Below, piece by piece: positions 32,401 to 44,470 of a stretch of 64,000 nucleotides of DNA. Under the pieces are notes generated by a model. The model made no database searches. It was not told where the DNA came from and saw nothing but the letters and a program-made list of their open reading frames with translations. Within the stretch, counting starts at the first letter, position 1; every line of letters begins with the position of its first letter. Both the position numbers and the translations under genes were made by a program. The stretch lies in contig NW_006920419.1 of assembly GCF_000344685.1 (NCBI RefSeq), forward strand, positions 407,169-471,168, written 5' to 3'. Source of the DNA: Gloeophyllum trabeum ATCC 11539 (lineage: Eukaryota > Basidiomycota > Agaricomycetes > Gloeophyllales > Gloeophyllaceae).

Positions 32401-34411
32401 CTATGAATTGAATTTGACGCCCTCAGTGGGGTGAGGGAGACGTACATGTTCGCAGCAACTCATATCCTTTATCGTCCTTCCGTAACACCCGTCTATGATC
32501 TTCATCCCTTCCATCACTTTCTCCTCCTCAAACCTACGTCCGACGACCTGCACGCCGATGGGCAGTCCATGCATCTTATCTGCATCGTAATTCTTGTATG
32601 CACGTTCAATTGCGTTCATAGCCACGAAAGACTTATCCAAAGCATCCAACTCGCAGTCGACGTGAGTGACGGGCATAACGCCTGCGGCATAGTCAAGCTA
32701 AGCAAGTCCATGATTAGTATCTTGGCAATGCAAAGTAGCATATCCTCACCAAATCAAACAAAAAATGCGTACAAACAATCTGTGAACGCATCTTTCATCC
32801 CGCCGTGAGGGACAGCAGGCATCGCAATGGGGCATGTAAAGACAAAGTCCACCCCCGTTTCTTGCCACATGTCGAACCATTGTGTTCGGTACTGATCACG
32901 CCGTGCGACGAGCCCGAACTATTCATACAATCTTCGGTCCCCAGCCCTCCACTAAGCCAGCATAGATGTCGTCGCCCGCAAAGTAACGAAGATACCATGA
33001 ATACAGGCGCTCAGGCATAGAAAGCATTGCACTGGCCCGCGTCATGCCGGGGTCATCGGGTTCTCTGTAAGTCTGAGGCTCTCAACTCCTCTCACTGTGG
33101 GCTAAAATAAGTATAACGTGCAGATACTACGGCAGCCTTACGTTCGTCTGTGAGAGGCTGCGACGCGATCTTGAAACCTTCATAAGGCGACGGGGGGGTT
33201 GCTATTGTGACAGTCAGCCTATATCCGAACGGAAGACTATACGGACAGACAGTGTTACGACGTCGTATCCATATGTTCGAGGACTGAGACTACCTCTCTC
33301 AGAGCACGCGCACATGCAGGAGAAGGTGTGACTACACCTGTACACGGTATGAGCAAGAATTCAACCGGCCTAGCACTTGAAGGATTTACCGCCACTCCAC
33401 ATTACGCCCCACTTGGCCCTCTTCTCGGAAAGGCCGGCCTATCTCCAGGGCATGTTGATCACCTTCAGAAGTCAGGAATCAGACAGGGAACCCAGTGTCC
33501 TGAATGAGGAGTAGATATTAAGAGTCACCGTATGGTCATATTTCCATGGTTCCATAGCCATGATACCCTTCCAGCATGTCTCCAAATCTTCCAGCGTCCT
33601 GGCCATCGGAGAGTGGACATACGGTACTCCCTCCTAACCGCCATTGTTGTTCGCGGCGCCTCTATGGATGAATCGAGTCGTGGATGCCTTGATTGTATAC
33701 ACCCCTGAACAAGGCGCAGGTACCCGAACAGGTCCCGCGCCATCAGAACCTATACCGACACCAGAGCCACCGTACGCTAAAAGCGCGGCCTCTTCTCCGC
33801 TCGAACGTCATGGTCCATAGCCGTTCTTATGGGGTTCTCCATAGTCCCCAACATGTCGGAGGCGCACTCGTAAGACATGACCATGATGGGTACCGTAGTC
33901 TTGACGAGTGGTACAGCGCCCGCATCGACCAGCTGCTTGACGATAGCCGAGTCCTCGGGGGCGGTTTTGCCTACTAGTGCTGCAAATCCTAGACAGGAAC
34001 CATAGCCCTCCACATTCACCATGTCCTTCAGGTTCACAGGAATACCGGCCAGAGGGCCCTTTGCATTGCACTACAGCGCCTAGACTTCAGCTTTTGGGAT
34101 GACGACCTCAGCGATACATTTCAGTGATTCGTGGGCTTTCAGAGTTTTCTTCCCGTACGCGAGGAGCACATCCCGTGGGTTCAAGCGACCGCTTTGCACG
34201 TTGTTGATCGTCTTGCTCACGGGTTGTTCAAGGATCGATATATCATCTGGGCTGAGGGGATAGTGTATTCCGAGGGCAGGCTCTCAATTTGGGCTTGCCG
34301 GGCATCACGTTTTTTTCGAGCTAGAACAGGTGAGCTACGAAGTAGATACTATGCAAATACTTCACGTACCAAGCCCGTCGCTATTGTAGGTATGAGAAGA
34401 GTATACTGGAT
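32401..34411 (-). pseudogene. Decayed amidase, array copy B
   Basis: Homologous to the other copies along its whole length but clearly broken. The start ATG is lost: the aligned codon near 34.4 kb is no longer ATG. The C run in the ENPHK region (about 33828-33836) lacks one base and shifts the frame. In the original frame stops occur at 33808-33810 and 33634-33636. The GGSSGGE motif has become RSSGEE, and the nucleophilic Ser codon is now Pro (33730-33732). The 3' end is still readable (MHGLPIGVQVVGRRFEEEKV). These lesions remove catalysis as well as the open frame, so it is a pseudogene rather than a sequencing error in a live copy. Confidence 0.9.
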
Positions 34412-35060
34412 TAGATTCACTGGCGGTGACGTCCCGAATATCAGTCCTCATAGTGGATGGTTGTCATCCTGTTATTAACGACAACAGAGCATGGCTCTGG
34501 TCATCACTACGGAGTCGTATGAACGCAACCAATCTCGTTCCTTAGCCATGACAAGGTGACTTTCTTGACCTGGATGTCCCGGAACCGATACCAAACTCGA
34601 AGGTCCATTCTCTGCTCAGAATGGAGACTAAGCAGACAATTATGTGGCGCGCGGCAAATAGGGTCGTCTGCCTTGGAATACCCATCGAGGCAGAACACAA
34701 TCGCTTGCAAAGGAGTTCAAAGCGGCATCAGGTTCGAACGCTCGGACGAGATAATCTTTGACAAAGAGAGATGCCGAATATCTTGACAGCACACTGCAAG
34801 TGAGCATACAGCTGTCAGTACTGTCTTACATCACGCACCTACGTAAAAACATATCCATGTTCCGGAAAGGACATCAGAGATAGAAAACACGCTAGAGTTG
34901 TAGGCATATGCAACTACCAAGGCTGTGGACGTCGGAAAATGTACCGGTGACGGTATTGACATCCGCAGAAGTCTTGAAACCGAATAATCTACGCAGTCTG
35001 ATTAGTCGCGGCATCACCTTGAACGACTGAAACAGTCCTACGCAGGTCATCATATCGTCA
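34412..35060. other. Intergenic region between amidase copies B and C
   Basis: About 650 bp; short frames only and nothing recognisable. Confidence 0.5.
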
Positions 35061-37041
35061 TCAGGTCCTCAGTGGTTTGTACGCCTTGTGATCCTGTCTA
35101 AGAAGATTCTCAACCAACTTTAGGCCCTCTAAAACTTTCTCTTCCTCGAATCGCCTGCCTACTACCTGGACGCCGATCGGCAGCCCGTGCATCTTGTCCG
35201 CGTCGTAATGCTTGTAGGCACCTTTCTCGACCACGTTCGAAGATCTAAAATCCTTCGGCAACGCGTCTAGATCCCGATCAATATGGGTCACTGGCATTAC
35301 TCCAGCAGAGTAGTCGAGCTAGACAAATCCAATCAGATGAGCGCCAGCTCTAGACTAGGCGCGTGAACGGGCAGAACGCGCTTACCAGATTGAATACGAA
35401 AGTATAGGTACAGTTCGTGAAGGCGTCCTTCATGCCGCCCAATGGCACAGCAGGTAGCGGGTTGGGCACGGTGAGTATGAAGTCCAGGTTATTCTCATCC
35501 CAGAACTTGAACCACTGCGCCCGATACGCCTCGCGCCCGGTGACGAGAGCGTACAACTCATAGATCGAGTGGCTGCGCCAGCCCTCAACCAATCCCGCGT
35601 ATATCTCGTCGCGCCGGATGTACCGGAGGTACCATACATACATGCGCTTCAGCCAGCACGGCAGGTCGTACATCTTCATGGCCGGGGTCATACCGGGATC
35701 GTTTGACTCGCCGGTGTAGATGTTGTGCTCGGACAGCTTGCCTGGGAGCGGAGGTTAGTAGCAGTTCGGCCATTAGCGCGGGAGCGTACAGGAATCTGCG
35801 ACACATTGCGAAGCTATTTTGAAGCCTTCGTACGGGGACGGAGGGTTCCTGGATTAGGATCATTAGGCTGCTGACTGTGAGGTTAGACGAAACTTACACC
35901 GTAACTACTTCGTACCCGTGACTCTGGAGGGTGTTAACAACTGTTCGCAGAGCCCGTGCGCATGCGGGAGAAGGAGTAACAATCCCTATGCAGATGCCCT
36001 GTGAACAGATAGTCTCCTGGACAATGGTCCCAACTCACCGTCATGCCACATGACACCCCATTTGACTCTCTTGCCAGAGAGGTCAGCCTCGCGCCACGGG
36101 ATTGGAATAACCTGGAAAACATCTAGCAAGGCACAGACTCAGAAATGGTATAAAGCAGACGTACATGATGATCATACCTCCACGGCTGCATACTTATGAT
36201 AGCTCTCCATACCGTTTCCAAATCCCGTAAAGTCCTTGTGAGTGGCGCATAGGAGGATCCAGTAGCCTCTTGTCCAGGGTGATTGTTAGCATCTCCAGTC
36301 TTCGGGAACCGACCCACTGAAGGCTTGATTGTGTACACGCCTGAGTAATGAGCGGGGACACGCAGCGAACCAGCGCCATCAGACCCGATGCCGACGCGCG
36401 AGCCGCCGTAGGCAATCAAAGCTGCCTCGCCGCCACTAGACCCGCCAGCACTGTACCCCTTCTTGTGCGGGTTCTCGGTATGCCCCGTGATATCGGAGAA
36501 GGATTCGAAAGACATGAGAGTGATGGGGACGTTAGTCTTCACGAACGGGATGGCTCCGGCATCCTTCAGGAGCTTCACAATCGCTCCATCCTCTGTCGAG
36601 CGCTTGCCGACCCAGTCGGCGTAGCCTATGCAAGCGTCGTACCCTTTGACGTGTATGGTATCCTTCAAGCTGACTGGTACGCCAGCAAGGGGACCACTTG
36701 TGTTGCATTGCTTGGCGAGAGCCTCCGCATTAGGGATCATGATTTCGGTCAAACAGTTGGTAGCTTGATGTGCCTCCAATGCTTTCTTGCCGTACGCGAC
36801 GACGACATCCTCGGGCAATAGCTTCCCCGATTTCACATTCTGAACCAAGTCAGCAATGGACAGGTCGAGAATCCATGCATCGTCTGAGGAGACGGGAGTA
36901 TGATAGACAGATGGCAGGGACGCAATCTGAGTCTGACGCTCTTTCTGCTTGGTCCGGCTAGAACAGGTGAAGGCAGGCCCCCTAGTATGATATGCAAAGG
37001 ACTTACTATGCGCGTAGGTAGGAAATGTACGAGAACAGCAT
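35061..37041 (-). CDS. Amidase-signature hydrolase, array copy C
   Basis: Exons (minus): 37007-37041, 36165-36957, 36039-36111, 35898-35985, 35790-35848, 35386-35741, 35061-35318 (35/793/73/88/59/356/258 nt), giving 553 aa. The triad is intact: Lys110 in VPVSLKD, Ser185 in GGSSGGE and Ser209 in GSDGAGSLR. Between Lys and the first Ser it differs from its neighbours at several pocket-facing stretches (VSLKDTIHVKGYDACIGYAD), which may mean a different amide preference; that is inference. The 5' exon of 35 nt is shared by all copies and is easily missed by gene finders, which would place the start inside exon 2. Confidence 0.93.
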
Positions 37042-37836
37042 TGCAGTCAGAACGACTTACAGACAGACAACCGAAGCTACAATATATAGCAGCAGAGGTG
37101 ACGGACGTCAGCTTGCACATGGGAAGGGACCAGGAATACCGTATCCTCTCATTGCCAATAAGAGCAACTCAGGACTCAGTCCACTATATTCAGTGTAAGT
37201 GACAGCATCGCGAAACGGAAGGACGTTATCGTAGGTATGCCGAACGGCGAGGATGGTCCGATACGATTGAGTCCGGGAATAGAGCGAACGAGGAGAAGAA
37301 TCCTCGAGTCTCGGAATGTACATCATGGGTGCCATTCCATGAAACTGAGTTGCCTAAGAGATCATCTGTGCTAGCAATAGATATAGCACTGGGTGAAAAT
37401 GTGGAGCATCCTCTGAGACCATCTGGGAGTTCTTCGCAGCTTGTCAAAGTCGACGTCAAAAGCGTCCTTCGTCAAGAAGCCAACGACGTCGACAGGACAT
37501 CGATGGCTTCAAGTGGACAATGCATCATTCGACGGGCCTTCAGCAAACATACGGTCGGATAGCGGCATCTGCGAAAGTTGAGTTTGTGGTTTCGGGACAG
37601 AGGGGGTGAGCCAGAGCCAGGCGCCGGCAGCCGACGCGTGCGAACGCAGAGGGCTGCTGCGGCTAAGTCCGACCTAAGCTTCTGAAGATTCAGCAAGCTC
37701 TCCTCGACAACCAAGTTACGACTATCGGGTCCGCTAGGTATGAAATTCAGTGGAGCAAGCACTCCCTCAAGTCATGCAGCCCACCGGTACAACAATAATA
37801 TTTCGGAAACCTTCTGCGGCGGATTTACGCGACTCA
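37042..37836. other. Intergenic region between amidase copies C and D
   Basis: About 800 bp, the longest spacer of the array; short open frames only. Confidence 0.5.
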
Positions 37837-39828
37837 TCATGTGTGCAACAATGTGTAGGCCTTTCCTTCATCACGTAGAAGTCTTTCAATCAACTTCATA
37901 CCCTCCAGCACTTGTTCTTCTTCCAGACGCCTTCCGACGATTTCGACACCAACTGGCAGTCCGTGCATCTTGTCCGCATTATAGTGCTTGTACGCACCCT
38001 TTTCAATCATATTACCTGCCTTGAAGCCTGGCTTCAACCCATCGAGGTCTCGATCAACATGGGTCACGGGCAGTACACCGGCGGTGTACTCCAGCTAAGG
38101 GAAGAGAGTCAGCAGGAGATTACATTCAAGCAAATAGTGTGACACCTACAACATTCCACAAGAAAGTATAGATGCAATTGGTGAATGCATCTCTCATACC
38201 TCCATGAGGCACAGCCGGCATTGCATTAGGTACCGTCAGGATGAAGTCAAGGCCCGTCTCCTGCCAGAAGTCGAACCACTTGGCGCGATACGCTTCCCGT
38301 CTTGCGACCGTAGCAAAGTGTTCCTGGGCGGTCTTCGGGTGCCAGTTTTCGACGACGTGAGCGTACAAGTCGTCCCCGCGGACATAACGCAAATAGAACC
38401 CATAGAGCCGCTTCACCCAACGTGGGAGGTCCCACATTGTCCTAGCTTGCGCCATTCCAGGATCGTTCGATTCGCCGGTCATGATATGCTCGAACGACAT
38501 GGCACCTTGCGCGGGGTGTTATCGTGTGTATTTAGAGAGAGAGAGATACCGAGGCACGCTTACAAGAGTCCCCCACTAGCTGAGCACCAATCTCATACCC
38601 TTCATACGGCCGAGGCGGGTTTCTGGACGCGAGATATAAAGATTATAAAAGATAGCCATCAATCAAGGCTGGCATACATCGGAACCACCTGATACCCATT
38701 GTTTTGCAAGGTCTTCACGACGGTCTCTAATGCTCGTTTGCAGGCCGGCGATGGAGTGACGACACCTTCAAACTTATACATTAGGTTTGCCACGGGTAGG
38801 GTGGGTTTCTTTACCGTCGCTGAGCATCACGCCAAACTTGAGTTTTTTCTCCGATAGGTCGAATGCACGCCAAGGAAGCTCGACCACCTACACTCTCCGT
38901 CAGATTATCATGATTCAACTAGCACAGGTAAAACTGCGGTGACCCACATTGTGGTCGTATTCCCAGGGCTTCATGCTCATGATAGCTTTCCAGAAATACT
39001 CCAGGTCTTCCAGCGTCCTCGCCATGGGAGATGCAACCGCGCGCACACCCTCCTGGCCAGAAAAACTCTCTGCGGTATTATGCCCGATGAACCGCGTCGG
39101 GGAGCACTTCACCGTGTACGTCCCAGAATAATGAGAGGGCACCCGGACAGACCCCGCAATGTCCGTGCCGATACCTATACGAGATCCTCCATACGCCAGC
39201 AAGGACGCTTCCCCTCCGCTAGACCCTCCGGCTGAATACCCCTTCTTATGCGGGTTCTCCGTCTGCCCGAAGAGATCATTCCCAGCCTCGAAAGACATGA
39301 GTGTAATCGGGATATTCGTCTTCACGTACGGCACGGCACCAGCCCTCCTTAGTAGCGTGACGAGCGGGGAGTCCGCCTGCGCCCGTCTGCCGACCCATGA
39401 CGCGTACCCGATGCACGAGTCGTACCCGGCCACATAGAACATGTCCTTCAGGCTCACCGGCATGCCAGCGAGCGGGCCCTGGCGGTTGCAGCCCTCCGCC
39501 CAGAGCTCGGCCTTGTCGATCATCACCTCCGTCAGGCATTTGTTCGCCGCCTGAGCTTTGAGCGCTTTCTTCCCATAGGCCACGAGCACGTCGGAGGGCG
39601 ACAATTGCCCGGCCTGGACGTCGACGACGATCTCAGCGACGGGTCTCCCGAGGATGGTGGTGTCGATGGACGTCAGGGGGGCATGGTATTTCAAGGGAAG
39701 ACTGTTGATTTGTTCCTGCTGCTCCTTCTGCTTCGTTGCGCTACGTGGTATAAAGTCAAGCTTTGAACAGATGGACTCTCGAAGCCAGCATACCGTGCAC
39801 GACGATACAGGATGTACGAGAGCAACAT
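37837..39828 (-). CDS. Amidase-signature hydrolase, array copy D
   Basis: Exons (minus): 39794-39828, 38948-39740, 38815-38887, 38678-38765, 38564-38622, 38150-38505, 37837-38094, giving 553 aa with exactly the exon lengths of copies C and E. Lys110 (MPVSLKD), Ser185 (GGSSGGE) and Ser209 (GTDIAGSVR) are present. The short N-terminal peptide MLLSYILYRRA and the linker to the catalytic domain match the other copies. Closest by eye to copy E (ADSP/RDSA region, CNRxGPLAGMPVSLKDM). Soluble; no signal peptide is evident. Probably cytosolic, like fungal acetamidases. Confidence 0.93.
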
Positions 39829-40300
39829 GACGGCCTTGCGTGAGTAATATCTTATCTTGAGTTGACATTATAAAGACGAGCATTCCTGGGAGTTGAAGCA
39901 GGAGCCCGAGATAAGTGTGTATCGTGATGTACGATTCAATGACACTTACCTACAGCATCGTTGACAAGCAGTACTATGAATAGCGAGCGCGGGCGGCGTT
40001 CCGATAAGACGATAAGTTAGACAACCCATGACCTCCAATGCCTCCGGGGAGTGTAATAATCCAAGTGATTCTGCCCAATCTCCAAGTGTCAAAGCTGTTC
40101 ACGGTGCGTGTGCCTTGGTCTTCCTTTCCCAAAATACAAGAACAATGGCCATCACCGAGCTTGCGAGCGCCGAGCGATTTCCAAGTTTTCAGGCAAAGAA
40201 GATGTCGGAATCGAAACTGAGTAAACGTCTCGCAGGTTTCACGGAGGGTCTCTTCATATACCTAGAAGGGCGATAATAAGGATGCTAGCCGCGACGAGGA
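39829..40300. other. Intergenic region between amidase copies D and E
   Basis: About 470 bp with no supported gene. Confidence 0.5.
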
Positions 40301-42277
40301 CTACGTGTGCAGCAACTCGTACTCCTTCCCGTCGTGAACCAAAAGCCGCTGGATCAGCTTCATACCCTCCATAACCTTCTCCTCCTGCAGCCGGCGCCCG
40401 ACCATCTGCACGCCCACGGGCAGGCCGTGCATTTTCTCCGCGTCGTACAGCTTGTACGCGCCCGCTTCGATGACGTTGCGCGGTCTGAACTTCGGATCGA
40501 GGCTGTCCAGCTCCCTATCTACGCGCGTAACGGGCATCACGCCCGCCGGGTAATCCAGCTTCAATTGCGTTCACAACAATCAGCTTTGAGAACGCTGACC
40601 GCCCTTGGGTGACACTCACCAAATTAAATAAGAAACTATACAAGCAATTTGTAAACGCATCCCTCATCCCGCGATGCGGCACCGCGGGCATCGCATTCGG
40701 GCATGTCAGCACGAAATCGATGCCCGTCTCGTTCCAGAAGTCAAACCACCGCGCGCGGTACTCCTCGCGCTTCGCGACGAGAGCGAAGATCTCCTGCGCG
40801 CTCTTGCTGTGCCAGCCCTCGACGAGCCCCGCGTAGACGTCGTCGCGCCGGATGTAGCGCAGGTACCACGCGTAGATGCGTTTGAGCCAGCGCGGCAGAC
40901 GGTAGAGCGCCATGGCTTGTTTCATGCCGGGGTCGTTGTTCTCCCAGGGCATCACCTTTCGGCAGGCGACTTCGCCTGTACGGGAGGGCCATTAGGAAGT
41001 GTTGCTTGTGTTTCGTTAGGCACTTACATGCATCAGCAATGAGGGCAGACGCGATTTTGAATCCCTCATAGGGAGAGGGAGGGTTGCTGTCAGGAGTCGT
41101 TAGTTATTTTGCAAAGTTGTGATCAATTTACGCACATAGGGACTACTTGATACCCATTGTCTCTGAGGCTAGATACCACATCCCGTAAGGCACGATGACA
41201 CGCAGGAGATGGAGTGACAACGCCTGTCTGACCTCAGTATCTGGAGGACATTAACAGGAGCCGGGCGACTCACCATCCGTCCACATAACGCCGAACTTTA
41301 CTTTCTTCTCCGGAAGTCGCACTTCCCGCCAGGGCAGCTCAATAACCTATCAACCCGTTAGTGGTGAATAGACTGAATCAGGATGAAACTTGTGGGCTTA
41401 CGGTATGATCATACTTCCAAGGATTCATGCTCATGATAGCCTTCCAGAAGTACTCCAAATCATCTAACGTCCTCGCCATAGGCGAAAACACAGCCAGCAC
41501 CCCCTCTTGCCCCGCATTGCTCGTAGACGTATCTCTCCGAATAAACCTCGTCGTCGACGACTTTATAGTATACACCCCCGAATAATGCGAGGGCACCCTC
41601 ACGCTCCCTGCGACATCCGACCCAATCCCGATCCTGCTTCCTCCGTACGCAAGCAGCGCCGCTTCACCCCCAGTCGACCCGCCGGGCGAGTACCCCTTCT
41701 TGTGCGGGTTCTCCGCGACACCCAGCGCGTCCGACGCGCTCTCGTACGACAGCAGCGTGATCGGAATCTGCGTCTTCACGAACGGCACCGCGCCTGCATC
41801 CCTTAGCAGCCTCACGATCGCCGAGTCCCTCTCCGCCGGCTTGCCCACCCACGCCGCGTACCCCAGGCACGAGTCGTAGCCCCGCACGTTCACCATATCC
41901 TTCAGGCTCACCGGCATGCCCGCCAGGGGCCCCTTGCGGTTGCACTCCTCCGCCCACACCTGCGCGTCAGAGAGGAGGACCTCCGTCAGACAGTTCAGCT
42001 CTGCCTGTGCTTTCAGCGCCTTCTTGCCGTAGGCGGTCAGGACGTGCTGGGGGGAGAGCTTGCCGGTCTGGACCTGCGCGACGATGTCTGAGACGGGCTT
42101 GTCGAGGATGTTGACGTCGAATGGGGTGATGGGCGCGTGGTACTCGCTCGGGAGCGCGTCGATCTGCGCCTGCCTGTCCCTCTGCTTTTTCAGGCTATTC
42201 GGAGGTTCAGCGCAATCCACTGCGATATTGGATTGTACTCACCAAGCGCTCCGGTACGCCAAATACGACAGCAGCAT
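40301..42277 (-). CDS. Amidase-signature hydrolase, array copy E
   Basis: First gene of the array in transcription order. Exons (minus): 42243-42277, 41402-42194, 41274-41346, 41136-41223, 41028-41086, 40620-40975, 40301-40558, giving 553 aa. Lys110 lies in MPVSLKD, Ser185 in GGSTGGE and Ser209 in GSDVAGSVR. The Lys-Ser-Ser spacing (75 and 24 residues) equals that of mammalian FAAH (142/217/241). The residue after the cis-Ser is Thr instead of the usual Ser. The exon 5/6 region encodes DACEVACRKVMPWENNDPG, more Cys-rich than the ESNDPG region of the other copies. Substrate unknown. Confidence 0.92.
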
Positions 42278-42745
42278 ATCCGTGTATCGTCGTGGTCGTT
42301 CGCTGAGTACTGACTACCGAGTGTCAGAGTACCCGTCCGACCCGTTGTTGGTCCGCAATTATAGAGCCCGCATACGCGTGCCACGAGTGCAAGCGAAGGC
42401 GTCCAACGTCATCGCGGGATGAAGATAAGAAACGGTTCCTCGAAAATCAAGCCAAGCTGTTATAGCTGGTTACGTTGCCCGATCATATAAAGACGTGGGA
42501 ATTGTGGATGCCGGGACCGGCTTCACAGGCATGTTGCCCTTGAGGCGGGGTTTCGCGCCCTCGTCCATGTCAAGAAACTCGAGAGTACAACGTGAATGAA
42601 ACGTTGTATTCGGGTTATAGACAATTGAAGTCGGTCCAACGGACCGTAACGTAATTTCCGGACATCTATCGTAGGGCCGATGTTTAACGAGGACGACCCT
42701 CGAATAGATTTACGGAGGGGTTTCCTGAATGTCGCCGGACAGGCT
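42278..42745. other. Intergenic region
   Basis: About 470 bp upstream of amidase copy E and downstream of the SDR gene. A plus-strand ATATAAAG near 42484 does not precede any plus-strand gene. Nothing else is seen. Confidence 0.45.
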
Positions 42746-43924
42746 TCACAACGTATCCCACCCCGTGTCCCGCGTAACGCTCCCCCACTCCTCCATAAGC
42801 CCCTCCATCCTCCTCCCATGCTTCCTCACATCCTCCTCCGCGTCCTCCCCAATCACGAGGAACAGCGGCCACTTCTTCCCTTCCGCCTTGCCCTGCCCCT
42901 TCACCACGTCTACGAGCACCCGCATCGCCTTCTCGGGGTCGCCGATGTCCTCCCGCGTCCGCGCGCGCAGGTCCGCGAAGCGCGCTAGGACACGCTCGCG
43001 GACGGGGTCGTACATGGGGATGTGCGCACCTGGGTAGGGAGGTGCGGTGTGGATGCCCTCGGTGCGGAAGAGCCCCGGCGCGACGATCAGGACTTTGATG
43101 TTGAATCTGGCGACTTCGGCGGCGAGAGTTTCGCCGTATGCTAGTGGGCACGGAACTAAGGAGCATTATACACTAAATCTGAGGAATACTGACCGTGCAC
43201 GGCCGCTTTGGAAGCGGCATAATGCCCTATACAAATCGATCAATATCTCGTTTCGTTTACACCCCCCATATTCTGCTTACCGACTCCCTATCAATCCATG
43301 TCACACGAGACCTTCGGGCGCAGTACTTTGGAACACTCACAGGAATATCAGCCTTCCAAGCTGACCTACTCCCAATAATCACGATCGTCCCGAAAGAGCG
43401 TTCCCGCATATGAGAAAGGACGGCTGTAGTCACCCTCACCACTCCAAAATAATTCGTGTCGAATTGGTGCATGGCACCCTCAGCTCTGAAGCCATTTTAC
43501 ATTAGTCACCCGTCATGAATAACGTAGAATCAGACCCAGCTCACCCAGCCTCTTCGAGAAGCCCAGGCATCGCGAAGCCAGCGTTATTCACCAGCACATC
43601 GATGCGTCCCCAGTCATTAATGGCATCTTGTACAGTGCAGTTTATAACGTCCTGGGCGGCCGTGACGTCGAGCTGCAGGCAGCGTAGCCGCACGGGGCTT
43701 TCGGGTCGCGCTTCGAGGTCCTTTAGTTTGTCTAGGGAACGCGCAGTTGCGATGACTCGGTCGCCCCGCACGAGGAGTTGGTCAACGAGGCGGCGACCGA
43801 AACCCGAGGTTGTCCCTATGTAAAATACATACAAGTTGTTCGCCGGTGAGAATTCGTTAGGTGCTTGCCATTCGTAGGATGAGTGCATACCTGTGATAAG
43901 CCAGACTTGCCCCTCGTCCGCCAT
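42746..43924 (-). CDS. Short-chain dehydrogenase/reductase
   Basis: Predicted NAD(P)-dependent oxidoreductase with a Rossmann fold. Exons (minus): 43891-43924, 43545-43815, 43341-43485, 43281-43287, 43194-43226, 42746-43140, giving 294 aa. The cofactor motif TGTTSGFG is at residues 11-18, NNAG at 88-91, the catalytic Ser in IIGSRS (Ser141) and YAASK (Tyr155, Lys159). Exon 4 is only 7 nt (GGAGTCG): it supplies Gly-Val and the first base of the next Gly, giving IPGVGHYAASK. Without it no phase-compatible join between IP and HYAASK exists with family-like sequence. The two introns around it are 53 and 54 nt, normal for this genome. Substrate unknown; the position beside the amidase array does not prove a shared pathway. 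Confidence 0.88.
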
Positions 43925-44470
43925 CGTCTGGTTCGGTCACGACGGGACAAGAGAGACTGTTTCGGCCGGGGATATCATCGTATCGCCCTTGCGAGTAGTA
44001 GATACGAGATAGAAGACTGGGTATGGATGTCCCATGGGGAACGTGACCGTGAAGCTAGCTATAATGGTCAACGCAGAAAACCAACGGTCATATGCAGTCG
44101 GGCAAAAATTACAATGAAATAAACATACAGTGTCCGCGCTTTTACTCTTCGACTGTACTGTTGAAAACCCACTGTGGCGCTTTACCTGCGATTCCTGCCT
44201 GTTTGTGGCAGCAAAGTCAAGCACCGCAAAGCCACACGTAATTTGTCTTACGCCGACGGCCGTGACTGTGACACATTACAGTCCTGTATTGTGACACGCG
44301 ATCTATTCTGGACCAGAGCTGTTTCTGGTGGTCTCCAGGCTTCGGCGAGAAAACACACGCCGCAAGCTCTCGCCGTCTCTCGCTGTTCCTTCGTCGTCGT
44401 CGTCGACTGCCGACTCTTTCTTTCGCGTCTCACGTTCCGTCTGTCGTTGCCGCGTCACTCGTAGTCGTCA
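43925..44470. other. Intergenic region between divergent genes
   Basis: About 550 bp shared 5' region of the SDR and the membrane protein; the right end has a pyrimidine-rich tract with GTCGTC repeats. No other gene is supported, although a first exon of the plus-strand gene could lie here. Confidence 0.4.
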
